Assembly: GCA_900317755.1 (NCBI GenBank)
Contig: ONHZ01000053.1
Span: 1 to 64,000, forward strand
DNA: 64,000 bases
DNA from: an uncultured Lachnospiraceae bacterium
GTDB lineage: Bacteria; Bacillota; Clostridia; Lachnospirales; Lachnospiraceae
Direction of reading: 5' to 3'
Positions 25,629-35,451 of the stretch are shown here, piece after piece; position 1 is the stretch's first letter; each line of letters starts with the position of its first letter. Under the pieces are notes generated by a model. The model saw nothing but the letters and a program-made list of their open reading frames with translations. It was not told the DNA's origin and did not search any database. The position numbers and the translations under genes were made by a program.

Positions 25629-26021
25629 TCATACCATCCTTGCGAGAACTCCATTCACAAAAGAGCCGGAATTTTCATCACCGTATTCTTTGGCAATTTC
25701 AACGGCTTCATTAATAGCAATACCGGTATCAAGCTTTCCATATTTAAATTCATAAATGGAAAGGCGGATAATTGAAAGATCTACCTTTGGGATTCTGCTT
25801 ATTTTCCAGCCCTCGGTCTTTTCAGAAATCATCTCATCAATCTCCGGAAGAGCAGCTAATACGCCATTTGCCTCATCCTTTATTTCTGATTTCTCATCGT
25901 CAGAAAATTCCTGGTCTAATAAAAAATTCTCTATCTGATCAGAAGCCAAATCGCTTTCATAAAAATCCATCATATATAATATTTGAAAAACCGCTACACG
26001 CTTTTCTCTTCTGGTCATAAA
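25629..26021 (-). CDS. nusB: Transcription antitermination protein NusB
   Basis: Binds BoxA RNA with S10 in rRNA antitermination. It has 130 residues from the ATG at 26021 (GGGGG site four bases before). The helical fold shows MTRREKRVAVFQILYMMDF at the start and AINEAVEIAKEYGDENSGSF near the C-terminus, both diagnostic. It is the first enzyme of the cluster after the Asp23 gene and is joined tightly to xseA. Confidence 0.95.
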   Translation of the reverse strand, partial: FMTRREKRVAVFQILYMMDFYESDLASDQIENFLLDQEFSDDEKSEIKDEANGVLAALPEIDEMISEKTEGWKISRIPKVDLSIIRLSIYEFKYGKLDTGIAINEAVEIAKEYGDENSGSFVNGVLARMV

Positions 26022-26042
26022 GCCCCCTGAAATATAAAATAT

Positions 26043-26070
26043 TGCCTTGAAGATAAATATCCCCAAGGCA
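26043..26070 (-). terminator. Hairpin between Asp23 and nusB genes
   Basis: TGCCTTG (26043-26049) pairs with CAAGGCA (26064-26070). On the minus strand ATATTTTATATTT follows, so it could act as a weak terminator or attenuator before nusB. Confidence 0.45.
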
Positions 26071-26091
26071 TGCTGTAGTAAAATAATGATG

Positions 26092-26460
26092 TCATTTATC
26101 AGATGGAACGTTTACGGAAACTATTCTGATATCTACCTCACGCACCTTCATGCCTGTCATGTTCTCGATTGCAGCCTTCACCTTCTGCTGAACATTTACA
26201 GAAATAGTAGGTATCTCATAACCATAATCTACCTTAAGATGTATCCTGACAGAAAGCGTATCGTCATCATTCTCTAATATCCTGATGGCACGGGAAAGCT
26301 TGCTGGGACCAGCCTTGCTCACTTCGTCATAGGTGATGCCGCCTGCAAGTGAATTCACGCCCTCTGTCTCTGTGGCAGATAGACCTGCGATAATAGCGAC
26401 AACATCGGCAGAAATATTAACTCCCTCTTTTATCTCATAAATCTTTTTTTCGTTTGGCAT
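26092..26460 (-). CDS. Asp23/Gls24 family protein
   Basis: Belongs to the Asp23/Gls24 family (YqhY type), 122 residues. Diagnostic sequences are EGVNISADVVAIIAGLSATETEGV near the N-terminus and VNVQQKVKAAIENMTGM toward the C-terminus. The relatives encoded beside nusB are implicated in envelope or lipid homeostasis in Firmicutes, but the molecular role is not settled. It is upstream of nusB as in Bacillus. Confidence 0.92.
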   Translation of the reverse strand: MPNEKKIYEIKEGVNISADVVAIIAGLSATETEGVNSLAGGITYDEVSKAGPSKLSRAIRILENDDDTLSVRIHLKVDYGYEIPTISVNVQQKVKAAIENMTGMKVREVDIRIVSVNVPSDK

Positions 26461-26556
26461 ACTAAGCCTCCAAAAAACAAAACATAGAAAACAAACATAA
26501 TAATTATAACAAATACCACCAAAATAAAAAAGCAGATTTTTTATAAAGCCACAGTT

Positions 26557-28491
26557 TTATTTTTTTTCTTTTTTCAGATAGTCTACAAAATCATCAGGAG
26601 GAATGGCCTTTGAGAACCAGTAACCCTGCAGACAGTCAACACCCATTGCCGCAAGTCCCTTTGCCATTTCTTCTGTTTCAACGCCTTCAGCAGTGATTGT
26701 ATAATTATTATCCTTGAATGCAGAAACCAGGAATGGAAGTGCACTCTTCTTTTTGTCGTCCCTGAAATATCCCCAGACGATTGTAAGATCAAGCTTGATC
26801 ACATCGAATGGGAAATTCATGATCCGGTTCAGATTCGAATAGCCCGTCCCGAAATCATCGAGGGCCAGATGGAACCCCTGCTTCGTGAGCTCGCTCATTC
26901 GAAGTTCCATGAGGTCAGCATCGACATTTGCCTGCTCCGTAATCTCTACATGGATAAAGTCATGAGGAATGCCATAGCTATTCACAATGTCAGTAAAATG
27001 TTTTGAAATATCGCCCGATGTAAACTGAATCGGAGAAAGATTGACATTTATGTAATCAAGCCCGAGCGCCTTCACATCATGATTCTTTATAAATTCACAG
27101 GTCTTTCTGATAATGGTGTCGCCAAGTGCATCAATAAGCCCCTTATTCTCTGCGACCTCGATAAATTCTCCTGGCGGAATAAATCCAAGCTCTGGGTCAA
27201 TAATCCTTGAGAGAGCTTCGGCACCATTGATCCGGCCCTCCTTTACCCCGAAAATAGGCTGGAAATATACCTCAAGGCTTTGATTCTTTATGGCCCTGTC
27301 GAGAGCATTTACAATATCCCTTTCATGAGAGATGTGCTTGAATATCTCAGCCTTCTTCTCATCATTGTCTACGCTGTCCGGCTTTGATGCATAGGAGAAA
27401 AGCCCCATCAGCGCATCAACATATTCGTCAGCATTGTGAGGGATTTCCTTCACATCATTAATGAAAAATCCATGCAGGTTCAGAATGATATCATTTCCAT
27501 TGCAGTGAAATGGAGCCTTAAAAAGCTTCACTATCTCGTCCCTGCAGGTCTGAAGCTTCTTCTCAGATAATGATAAGAGAGCGAAATGTCCGCTGTTCAG
27601 ATAGAAAAATATTATTCCGGAATCACGTCCAAATTCATCCCGGCGCATACGCTTTAAGAGAACTCCTATTTCTCTAAGTGCCTCATCCATCGTCGACTGG
27701 CCATGCATTGACTTAATTTCTTCATAGGAAACAATCGAAAAGCCATAGGTATAGACATTTTTGTCATTTGAAACGAGTTCAGAATAAAGAGCCTTTAATC
27801 CTTCAACATTAAAGAACTTGAACCTTCTGTCGAGGAAAATAAGGGGATCCTGCATAGATAAATAAAAAATCAGAATAACAAGCGTAATGAAGAAATTAAA
27901 TATCAGCTTGCCCGGATTCAGTATCCTCACGCCAAGGCCAATAAATATCATGATATTACAGACAATCAGGCTGAAAAATTCTATCGGTTTATAATTATTT
28001 TTATGTGTAAGAATAATAACAATAGCAAAAAATGCAAGATAAAAAACAATAAACTGTACACCCGGATAAGCCCAGCCATGGTCGTAAACGCCAGCCGAAA
28101 TTTCAAAAATATCGCGGTGCACAGCACCAATAATGATAAGAATATAATAGATAACAACTGGAATAGCTGCACAGGAATAAAGAATCATTCTTGAATGTTT
28201 CTGTGTCCCGGAAATATATGTAATATATTTAAAAAAGATAAAACTCCTGTATGCTATAAGGCCATAATAAATAATATTTACAATCTGAACAATAGGAAGG
28301 AGGACAGAAAATAAATTGTGGTTTACCCAGGCAGTCAGAATATCCCATATCAGTGCGGCAAGTGAAACTGAAAGTATTTCATTGAAGATCTTGTACCGAT
28401 GAACAGGAAGCTTTGTCTCACCGGCATAAAATATCACTATTATGAAAATGACAGCGAACGATGCCACTGCAAAATCTACATCCCAGAACAT
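26557..28491 (-). CDS. Membrane EAL-domain c-di-GMP phosphodiesterase with degenerate GGDEF
   Basis: 644 residues. Seven predicted membrane helices (about residues 8-230) lead to a GGDEF-like domain whose active motif is lost (NSGHF where GGDEF would be). The EAL domain (about 385-640) is complete: GAEALSR, VNLSP, EITE, LALDDFGTGYSN, KLD, EGVE and LQGYWFSK. It probably hydrolyses c-di-GMP to pGpG, with the degenerate domain regulatory. The ATG at 28491 has AAGGGG seven bases upstream. A PilZ protein at 43890 is a possible c-di-GMP receptor. Confidence 0.92.
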   Translation of the reverse strand: MFWDVDFAVASFAVIFIIVIFYAGETKLPVHRYKIFNEILSVSLAALIWDILTAWVNHNLFSVLLPIVQIVNIIYYGLIAYRSFIFFKYITYISGTQKHSRMILYSCAAIPVVIYYILIIIGAVHRDIFEISAGVYDHGWAYPGVQFIVFYLAFFAIVIILTHKNNYKPIEFFSLIVCNIMIFIGLGVRILNPGKLIFNFFITLVILIFYLSMQDPLIFLDRRFKFFNVEGLKALYSELVSNDKNVYTYGFSIVSYEEIKSMHGQSTMDEALREIGVLLKRMRRDEFGRDSGIIFFYLNSGHFALLSLSEKKLQTCRDEIVKLFKAPFHCNGNDIILNLHGFFINDVKEIPHNADEYVDALMGLFSYASKPDSVDNDEKKAEIFKHISHERDIVNALDRAIKNQSLEVYFQPIFGVKEGRINGAEALSRIIDPELGFIPPGEFIEVAENKGLIDALGDTIIRKTCEFIKNHDVKALGLDYINVNLSPIQFTSGDISKHFTDIVNSYGIPHDFIHVEITEQANVDADLMELRMSELTKQGFHLALDDFGTGYSNLNRIMNFPFDVIKLDLTIVWGYFRDDKKKSALPFLVSAFKDNNYTITAEGVETEEMAKGLAAMGVDCLQGYWFSKAIPPDDFVDYLKKEKK

Positions 28492-28543
28492 GCAATAACC
28501 CCTTCTATTTCCTATGAGCATTTACGAACTCACAGGATAAAAA

Positions 28544-28583
28544 ATAGAAATATCTCCAGTCCTTTCTCAGGAAATATTTCTAT
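28544..28583 (-). terminator. Terminator after the chemoreceptor gene
   Basis: On the minus strand AGAAATAT (with an inner TCC/GGA) pairs with ATATTTCT, followed by ATTTTTTATCC. It lies about 100 bases after the stop at 28684. Confidence 0.65.
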
Positions 28584-28683
28584 ATTAAATCCTTCTTCAG
28601 CTATTATCTTAACACGAATAGCGGAAAAATCATATACATTTTTTCACAAAATGTTCAAAAAATATGGAGTTATAATCCATGCT

Positions 28684-30408
28684 TTAACTTATCTTAAAGA
28701 ACGAAAGCTCCTGGTTCAGTTTCTGTGCAAGATCCTTCAGTGTCACGACGTTGGCATCGATTCTTTCGAAGGTAGCATTGAGCTCTTCCATTGAAGCATT
28801 CGTCTCTTCTGTAGATGCTGCATTCTCCTCTGATATAGCGGAAAGATCGCTTGTGACATTGATGAGCGTATTCTTTGACTCGTTCAGCGTAGAAATCTTT
28901 GAAGAAATATTCTTAGAGCTCTCAGTAACTGAATCTACTCCTTCCTTCATCGTGCTCATATCATTCTTTGTAGAATCAATCTTCTCATTCTGTACGGCGA
29001 ATGCCTTGCTAAGCTCTTCAACTGTGGCAACGGACTTTGCTGATTCTGAAACGAGGTGCCCTACGATCTTGTTTATCTTCGATGCCGCATCAGCTGACTG
29101 GTTTGCAAGCTGGCCAATCTCAGTAGCTACGACAGCAAAGCCGCGTCCAGCTTCTCCTGCCCTTGCTGCCTCAATCGAAGCATTCAGTGAAAGGAGATTC
29201 GTCTGTGATGAAACATCAGAAATCATGCTTGAAGCTTCAGCAATGCTCTTTACTGCATCATTTGTAGAACGTATCTGTGAATCAATATTCTTCATCTCTT
29301 CTACTGTGGTGCTGTTCTGTATCATGAGCTCTTCAAGAGCGTCCATGGCATTGTCACATGAAGTCTTCATGTCATTTGCAAGAGTGATGAGTTCATTTAC
29401 ATTGTCAGTGATATTTCCAATGTCGTCTCCCATCATCGTAGTATTCTCTGCAGAAGTCTGGACAGATTCAGCCTGTGAAACAGCACCCTCAGAAATGTCA
29501 TTTACAGCCTTCGTAACCTGGTTCGAAGCCTCGGTAGCGCTGCTCGTGGAATCTGAAAGATCAAAGCCTGCCTTGGCAAGACTGCCTGAAAGGTTCTGAA
29601 TATCCGCTATGGTACTCCGCAGTCTGTCAAGAAGGCTCTCGGTTCCTCTGGCAATGACTCCAAGCTCATCATTTCTCTGGAGTGCCTGCTCTGGCATATG
29701 AACCGTAAGGTCTCCGTTTGCAATCGATGTCACTGAAGCTGACAGATTTGAAAATACAGGAGCCAGCCGGTTATTGATGACAACACCAAGAATCAGAATG
29801 ACGATGAGTGCTCCGGCAGCTATAGAAATGGAAAGTATTATGGCAGAATTAATCTTGCTCTTAATCTCACTAAGCGGATATCCGGCGAACGCCATACCAA
29901 TCACACCGCCGCCAGAATTCTTCAGTGGAGTATAATGAACTGCATAAGGAATGCCATTAATCTCTACATCAAAGGAAGAAAATTCCTCTCCCTTGTTCAG
30001 GACTTTCTCAACTACTTCATCAGAAGCATCAGTGCCGACTAGTCGCTCTCCCTTCTCGTCAGTAATTGTAGTAAGCATCCTGGTCTTCCCATAGAAAACA
30101 GTATAATCTACATTTGTCTTCTTTTTGATATTGTCGAGCTGTTTTTCGAGCTCATCCTGCACAAAAACGCCGCCCTTTGTAAGCTCGCCGGTAGGTGCAA
30201 CTGCCCAGTCTCCGTTATACTCATTCGAAAGCTCATCATTGAGCTGGTTTGCTGCAACGTTCAGAGTAATCGCAGTAGTAGAATAATAAGCATTTTTTGT
30301 GTTTCTGATGCCTACAAAGCTAAGAAAAACACCAATGACAACAATTACCGCAAGAACACCGAGGACTATCTTTCTCATCAGGCTCTGTGGCTTAGCAGCT
30401 TCTTCCAT
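28684..30408 (-). CDS. Methyl-accepting chemotaxis protein
   Basis: A transmembrane chemoreceptor of 574 residues. One membrane helix lies near 12-34 and a second near 190-212; between them is a Cache-like extracellular sensor domain. A HAMP domain follows (about 213-265). The cytoplasmic helical hairpin carries the conserved tip [20 protein letters not shown] and [15 protein letters not shown], which contacts CheA and CheW. There is no C-terminal CheR-tethering pentapeptide. GGAGG precedes the ATG and a promoter-like sequence is present upstream. No other chemotaxis genes are in the window. Confidence 0.95.
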   Translation of the reverse strand: MEEAAKPQSLMRKIVLGVLAVIVVIGVFLSFVGIRNTKNAYYSTTAITLNVAANQLNDELSNEYNGDWAVAPTGELTKGGVFVQDELEKQLDNIKKKTNVDYTVFYGKTRMLTTITDEKGERLVGTDASDEVVEKVLNKGEEFSSFDVEINGIPYAVHYTPLKNSGGGVIGMAFAGYPLSEIKSKINSAIILSISIAAGALIVILILGVVINNRLAPVFSNLSASVTSIANGDLTVHMPEQALQRNDELGVIARGTESLLDRLRSTIADIQNLSGSLAKAGFDLSDSTSSATEASNQVTKAVNDISEGAVSQAESVQTSAENTTMMGDDIGNITDNVNELITLANDMKTSCDNAMDALEELMIQNSTTVEEMKNIDSQIRSTNDAVKSIAEASSMISDVSSQTNLLSLNASIEAARAGEAGRGFAVVATEIGQLANQSADAASKINKIVGHLVSESAKSVATVEELSKAFAVQNEKIDSTKNDMSTMKEGVDSVTESSKNISSKISTLNESKNTLINVTSDLSAISEENAASTEETNASMEELNATFERIDANVVTLKDLAQKLNQELSFFKIS

Positions 30409-30470
30409 GAACTACCTCCAAAAAAAGCATAAAATTAATAACAAAATCCTTTTTCTTTCCCTAAAGATAT

Positions 30471-30499
30471 ATTATATATTTTTTCATCAATTAATACAA
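30471..30499 (-). promoter_or_regulatory. Predicted promoter of the chemoreceptor gene
   Basis: On the minus strand TTGTAT (30494-30499), a 17-base spacer and a perfect TATAAT (30471-30476). The -35 box is weak. Confidence 0.5.
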
Positions 30500-30507
30500 G
30501 AACGAGA

Positions 30508-30551
30508 CAAAAAAAGCATCTATTTTTTGTAAACTTAAACAAAATAGATGC
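30508..30551 (-). terminator. Terminator of the WYL-phosphatase operon
   Basis: On the minus strand GCATCTATTTT pairs perfectly with AAAATAGATGC and is followed by seven T. It lies 25 bases after the phosphatase stop. Confidence 0.85.
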
Positions 30552-30575
30552 ATTGGTAAAAAAATAATAAATAGT

Positions 30576-31160
30576 TTATGGAATGATGTCGTTTACCTTT
30601 TTGATGTCTTCATTCAGATATTCGTAGACCCTGATCTCGCAGTTCTTTGGCTTCGGGTACCAGCGTACGCCATGCGGTGCATGCTCGAGATACCCCGTCA
30701 GCGAACGGATGATTCCTCCGTGGCATGAAATCAGAATATTTTCATCGGGACCACTCTTCCCAATAATATCATCAAGAAAAGCCTTTGCCCTGTTTCTCAT
30801 GGAATCAAGAGTCTCAACACCCGATGGAGCCTGAAATATCCATGGTGCCATCCAGTATAATGCCATCTTCATGCCGACACCGGTGTATGGCTTTTTCTCA
30901 TATGGGCCAAAATCCGCTTCGATGATTCTGTCATCGGTAATGATCTCGGACATGTCAACGCCCCCGATAATAGACGCTGTGGTAACCGCTCGCTTCAGCG
31001 GGCTGGAATACACCTTATCGAAATGGATATCTCCTAATAGCTCCCTCGCTTCTCTGGCCTGGTCAATCCCATGAAGGTTCAGCGGCTCATCGGACCTTCC
31101 CTGCATGAGGCGGGCTTTATTTAAATTTGTCTGGCCATGACGCGTGATATATATTTTCAT
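30576..31160 (-). CDS. Histidine phosphatase family protein
   Basis: A 194-residue member of the phosphoglycerate mutase-like phosphatase superfamily. The phosphohistidine motif is RHGQTNLN with Arg7, His8 and Gly9. The second catalytic region is SSPLKRAVTTA, and the distal histidine is in ISCHGGIIRSL. The substrate is not evident; relatives act on sugar phosphates or nucleotide precursors. It follows the WYL regulator by two bases, so the two are one transcriptional unit ending at the hairpin at 30508. Confidence 0.92.
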   Translation of the reverse strand: MKIYITRHGQTNLNKARLMQGRSDEPLNLHGIDQAREARELLGDIHFDKVYSSPLKRAVTTASIIGGVDMSEIITDDRIIEADFGPYEKKPYTGVGMKMALYWMAPWIFQAPSGVETLDSMRNRAKAFLDDIIGKSGPDENILISCHGGIIRSLTGYLEHAPHGVRWYPKPKNCEIRVYEYLNEDIKKVNDIIP

Positions 31161-31162
31161 GA

Positions 31163-32146
31163 TTATCTGTACTTCTCGTACATTTCCTTTGCAGCGTCTC
31201 TGAGCCTGTCACGGAGAGACGATGGCTCCATCACCTCGACACTTGGACCAAACTGCAGAGCCCAGTAGAAGAAATCATTGACATTGCATGAGAGCTCGAC
31301 TGTCATCTCATCGTCATCATGGAAGGTGATTTCAAAATCCTTCCCAAAGAAATCCACTATGTCATCGAGAATGGCATTCTTTGCCCTGATGACAATCTTC
31401 TCTACATCTCCGCCAAACATATAGATGTTCTTCGTCTGAAGGGATGAGATATCAAGCCCCTCTTCTGATGCTGTAAGTTCTGAAGGATCCTTTGCATCCT
31501 TTTCAAGAATATGGACGCTGGTAATCTTGTCTACCCTGAAATGTACAAGGTCGTCATACTGGTCATAATTCCCGACAAGGTAATAATGTCCGTTCGTCTC
31601 AATAAGAAGATATGGATTTACGACAGCCCTTTCCTTCCTCTTCGGATGGAGCTTCTTGTCAAAGCCATATGAATTATAAATAAAAGAAATCTTTTTCTTC
31701 TTTCCAATGGCTTCTGCAATCGCATCTATGCTATATAAAATATGTCCATTCTCAGCATGCTGGAGATTCGGAAGGTTCTTAACGCTTTCGATTTTTGGCT
31801 CGAAATATATATTTGACTGGGACTTAAGCTTCTCGATAAGGCGTTTTGACTCCTTCTCCGTAAGGATCCTTGAAAATAATACAGAATCAATCAGCATCTT
31901 AAGCTCTGCATCTTCGAATTCGCGTGAGCCCAAGAAATATCCTGATTCTGTATCTATATCGTAACCAATTTCGATAAGACTCTCAATATTGCTCTTGACA
32001 GACCGCCTGTCGACATCAATATCATAATCTTTCTTTAGGAGCCTGACAATTTCCTGCTGTTTCAGATGATGCTCTTCGTCGGAATAATTCTTCAGAACTT
32101 CGAGTATGAGCAGGTTTAGCTTTTTCTTTTTTCCTGGTCTGTTCAT
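31163..32146 (-). CDS. WYL-domain transcriptional regulator
   Basis: 328 residues. The N-terminal winged helix (about 10-75; LKQQEIVRLLKKDY and VDRRSVKSNIESL) precedes a WYL domain in which VNPYLLIETNGHYYLVGNYD is the recognisable core. WYL domains bind small ligands or nucleic acid and control stress, defence and metabolic genes. The frame opens at TTG (32152), but the ATG at 32146 with AAGGAA is preferred. Only a phosphatase gene follows, so its target may be this operon or lie elsewhere. Confidence 0.92.
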   Translation of the reverse strand: MNRPGKKKKLNLLILEVLKNYSDEEHHLKQQEIVRLLKKDYDIDVDRRSVKSNIESLIEIGYDIDTESGYFLGSREFEDAELKMLIDSVLFSRILTEKESKRLIEKLKSQSNIYFEPKIESVKNLPNLQHAENGHILYSIDAIAEAIGKKKKISFIYNSYGFDKKLHPKRKERAVVNPYLLIETNGHYYLVGNYDQYDDLVHFRVDKITSVHILEKDAKDPSELTASEEGLDISSLQTKNIYMFGGDVEKIVIRAKNAILDDIVDFFGKDFEITFHDDDEMTVELSCNVNDFFYWALQFGPSVEVMEPSSLRDRLRDAAKEMYEKYR

Positions 32147-32227
32147 GTTCAAATTCCTTTTTTCTCAAAAAAAACAAATAATAACTTTCCCCAAAGCATC
32201 ATCGTAATTTTTTATAAAATCTGATTT

Positions 32228-32256
32228 ATTATAAACATACAATAATTTACTTTCAA
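32228..32256 (-). promoter_or_regulatory. Predicted promoter of the WYL operon
   Basis: On the minus strand TTGAAA (32251-32256), a 17-base spacer and perfect TATAAT (32228-32233). Confidence 0.65.
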
Positions 32257-32292
32257 TAACGAAAAATGAAATTCAAAAAAAATTCATTATTA

Positions 32293-34527
32293 TCAGTATC
32301 CATTTACCGGGTCGAAATCAAAGAAAATGGTAATACCCTTCAGCGCTGACATATTTAATAGTGCATCAGAAACAATATCCTTTGCTGTGATCAGTCTTTC
32401 ATATGAATCATCTTTAATATAGATTGCCATACGGTAGGTATCATTGATCTTCGAAATCGATGCATCGACCGGTTTTAATATATTTATTTTTGGATTCTTT
32501 TCCTTTATGAGATGATAAATAAGTTTAGTTTTCTCCTCAAGCCTCTCATGGTTTTCACACATGCACTGGATGAGCAGCAGATGCGACATTGGGGGATAAT
32601 GCATGATTTTCCTGTAGGCAATCTCCTCCTTAAAAAATGCCTCATAATCCTGCGCAGCAGATGCCTGAATAACAAAATTTTCAGGCTGGTATGTCTGAAT
32701 GTAGACATCTCCCTCACGTTCTCCCCTGCCTGCACGGCCTGCCGCCTGGGTAAGTAAATCAAATGTCCTTTCCCCTGCCCTGTAATCAGAAGCATTAAGA
32801 GACATATCTGCAGCAATTATGCCCATAAGTGTGACACCTGAAAAATCATGTCCCTTTACGATCATCTGCGTGCCAAGAAGGATATCTGCCTCCCTGTTCG
32901 CAAACTGCGAAAGTATTTTTTCGTGTCCTTCCTTTCCGGACGTCGTGTCAGCATCCATCCGTAAGACCGCAGCCTGAGGAAATTTTTCTTTCAGGAATTC
33001 CTCAAGCTTTTCAGTTCCTGCACGCATCGTGCCAATGTATTTGGAACCGCACTTTGGACAGACTTTTACATTTTCAGTCATGTAACCGCAGTAATGGCAG
33101 TGCAGTTTTCCGTCCCTGTGAAGTGAAAGAGAGACATCACAGTGCGGACATTTTATTACTGTGCCACAGGAACGGCAGCTGATAAATCCCATAAGTCCGC
33201 GCCGGTTTAAGAAAAGCATCGACTGTTCATTTTTCTGCAGCCTGTCCGTCAGTGCATCCATAAGCGCATCGGAAATCATTGTCCTGTTCCCGGCTTTTAG
33301 TTCCTCCCTCATGTCGACTATATGTGTCTTTGGAAGATGCCTGTCTTCTACTCTTTCCGGAAGGTCGAGTCGTATATATTTACCTTCCCTTGCGCGTTCA
33401 AAAGCTTCCAGGGATGGGGTTGCAGAGCCCAGCACAAGCGATGCATCAGAAAGCCTGCACCTTTCTTCAGCAACTTCCCTTGCATGATACTTAGGCACCG
33501 TCTCACTCTTGTATGCGGTCTCCTGCTCCTCATCTATGATAATGAGTCCAAGATTCTGAAATGGCGTAAATAATGCACTCCGGGGACCTACCATGATTTT
33601 TACATCGCCATTCTTTGCCCGCTCAAACTGGTCAAACCGCTCTCCATCAGAAAGCCTCGAATGAATGACGGAAACCTGATCACCAAATCGCCCATAGAAA
33701 CGCATCAATGTCTGGTATGTCAGTGCGATTTCAGGAATCAGGACGATGATATCTTTACCTAGTGCAAGAACCTTTTCTATCATGGACATATAGACTTCTG
33801 TCTTCCCGGAACCCGTAATGCCATAGAGAAGGTATGTATTTCTTAATCCTTCTGCATAATCTGAAATAAATCTATTAACCGCCTTCTGCTGATATTCATT
33901 CAATTCTGGTCTTTCAGCATTTTTAGAATGTACTACAGGATTCCTGTAAGTCTTTTCACTTCGTACATTTAAAAGACACTTTTTCTCAAAATCCCGGATT
34001 GCACTTGTCGGAATATCAAGCTTTGAAGTAAGAATGTCCCAGGGAATTTCTCCTTCTTCAATGAGTGCGGCAAGCAGTCTTTCCTTTGCAATGGAATGCC
34101 GTTTTCTCGTCCGCATCTCTGAAAGCTCGCCCCTTGCAATGTCTGGCTCCACAGAAAGCTTTACTATTTTATTTTCCTTTGGCTTTACTTTTTTCTTTAT
34201 TGGAAGGACGGTCTTGAGCGCCTGGTTCATTGTCGAGCCATAATGCACCTTAATAAAATATGCGAGGCGGATCAGTTCGGTCTCTGCCCTGACCTTGTCC
34301 TCTTCAACTGAGATAACCGGCTTGATTCTTGAAAGCTCAATTTTCGGCTCATCAGAAATAGAAAGGACGAACCCTTCCAAAGTCCGTCCTCCATTTCCAA
34401 ATGGAACCTTCACAAAGCTTCCAACACTCACCTTGTCAATAAGTGCATTCGGAATCGAATACTGGAAGGTCTTGTCCAATTGCCCTAATGAAATATCTAC
34501 TATTATATCTGCGAACATGGTCATCAT
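32293..34527 (-). CDS. priA: Primosomal replication helicase PriA
   Basis: A 3'-5' helicase that reloads the replisome at stalled forks. It has an N-terminal DNA-binding domain (DISLGQLDKTFQYSIP), Walker A GITGSGKTEVYM near residue 240, and a zinc-binding insert with eight cysteines (CRSC...CPHC...CHYC...CPKC). Motif II reads IIIDEEQETAYK, with Gln where most PriA proteins have His. VGPRSALFTPF and QAAGRAGRGE are also present. The open frame begins at a GTG at 34545, but the ATG at 34527 after GAGAG looks more likely; a third ATG is at 34518. Confidence 0.95.
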   Translation of the reverse strand: MMTMFADIIVDISLGQLDKTFQYSIPNALIDKVSVGSFVKVPFGNGGRTLEGFVLSISDEPKIELSRIKPVISVEEDKVRAETELIRLAYFIKVHYGSTMNQALKTVLPIKKKVKPKENKIVKLSVEPDIARGELSEMRTRKRHSIAKERLLAALIEEGEIPWDILTSKLDIPTSAIRDFEKKCLLNVRSEKTYRNPVVHSKNAERPELNEYQQKAVNRFISDYAEGLRNTYLLYGITGSGKTEVYMSMIEKVLALGKDIIVLIPEIALTYQTLMRFYGRFGDQVSVIHSRLSDGERFDQFERAKNGDVKIMVGPRSALFTPFQNLGLIIIDEEQETAYKSETVPKYHAREVAEERCRLSDASLVLGSATPSLEAFERAREGKYIRLDLPERVEDRHLPKTHIVDMREELKAGNRTMISDALMDALTDRLQKNEQSMLFLNRRGLMGFISCRSCGTVIKCPHCDVSLSLHRDGKLHCHYCGYMTENVKVCPKCGSKYIGTMRAGTEKLEEFLKEKFPQAAVLRMDADTTSGKEGHEKILSQFANREADILLGTQMIVKGHDFSGVTLMGIIAADMSLNASDYRAGERTFDLLTQAAGRAGRGEREGDVYIQTYQPENFVIQASAAQDYEAFFKEEIAYRKIMHYPPMSHLLLIQCMCENHERLEEKTKLIYHLIKEKNPKINILKPVDASISKINDTYRMAIYIKDDSYERLITAKDIVSDALLNMSALKGITIFFDFDPVNGY

Positions 34528-34570
34528 TTTCGTGCTCTCGCGCACTCGTTTGCTTCAAATATTGTGTAAA

Positions 34571-35275
34571 TCATCGCTTCCTTGAATTTGCAATAAGAAT
34601 GACCCGTAAGAACTGCAGGATCGATGATGCAAGTGCTGCGACATAGGTCATTGCTGCAGCCATCAGAACCTTTCTTGTATATTTAAGTTCGTCCTCACCC
34701 AGAATCCTCGTATCTCCTAAGATTTCAAGTGCCCTGTGTGAAGCATTGAACTCAACAGGAAGCGTCACAAGCTGGAAAAGAACTGCAAATGAGAAAAGGA
34801 TCACACCTGCCAGAATGACATAATAACCAAATTCGCTTCGGATGAATAATCCTATGATAATAAGCGGCCAGGAAATATTTGCACCGAAATTTACGACAGG
34901 TACAAGAGCAGATCTGATGCTTAAGGGTGCATAGCCTACATTATGCTGTACAGCATGTCCACATTCATGTGCTGCGACGCCTGCTGCTGCGACAGAAGTG
35001 CTGCCGTATACCGTATCAGAAAGATTCACGGTCTTATTTCTCGGGTCATAATGATCGGTAAGGCTGCCGCTCACGTGACGGATCTCGACATCATAAATGC
35101 CCTGAGACTCGAGCACCCGCTTTGCTACCTGGGCACCGGTCATACCGCCCATAGACCTTACCTTTGAATATCTATTAAACGTGCCCTTCACATTCGCTGA
35201 TGCAATCAGGCCTATGATCATGCCGATGATTACAAGAATGTAGGTAGGGTCGAACCAGCCGTAGTAATATCCCAT
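34571..35275 (-). CDS. YugP-type membrane zinc metallopeptidase
   Basis: 234 residues of the neutral zinc metallopeptidase 2 family. An N-terminal membrane helix (about 11-27) is followed by the zinc and catalytic motif HECGH at residues 103-107 within AAHECGHAVQHNVGYAPL. Two or three further helices follow (about 130-175 and near the C-terminus). Substrates are unknown in most species. It is 26 bases or so upstream of priA on the same strand. A foldback structure lies just before its start. Confidence 0.92.
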   Translation of the reverse strand: MGYYYGWFDPTYILVIIGMIIGLIASANVKGTFNRYSKVRSMGGMTGAQVAKRVLESQGIYDVEIRHVSGSLTDHYDPRNKTVNLSDTVYGSTSVAAAGVAAHECGHAVQHNVGYAPLSIRSALVPVVNFGANISWPLIIIGLFIRSEFGYYVILAGVILFSFAVLFQLVTLPVEFNASHRALEILGDTRILGEDELKYTRKVLMAAAMTYVAALASSILQFLRVILIANSRKR

Positions 35276-35313
35276 ATTTTTACTCCAATCTTTGTCGCTC
35301 CCACTACGCCTCT

Positions 35314-35430
35314 GGTGATAAAACGTTTCTGCGTGGTGCGGTCCGTGTCGTAGGCAAAATTGCGCTTGTTACTATGCACTTTTCTATTTTGCACTACTCA
35401 CTCTATGCACACGCAGAAAAGTTTTTCACC
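35314..35430. repeat. Foldback element D between murE and the zinc peptidase gene
   Basis: The outer arm at 35314-35335 (GGTGATAAAACGTTTCTGCG) pairs imperfectly with 35410-35430, differing by a few bases over 22. An inner GTAGGCAAAAT (35350-35360) pairs with ATTTTGCACTAC (35386-35397) with one bulge. It differs in sequence from copies A-C, though CGGCTTACT just outside it also occurs in copy C. Confidence 0.7.
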
Positions 35431-35451
35431 ATCGGCTTACTTACCAATAAA

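Noticed and set aside
28751-29599. A 282-codon open frame antisense to the chemoreceptor gene
   Set aside because: Its translation is Ser/Ala/Phe-rich without any family resemblance, and the opposite strand encodes a textbook chemoreceptor. It is a shadow of codon bias.
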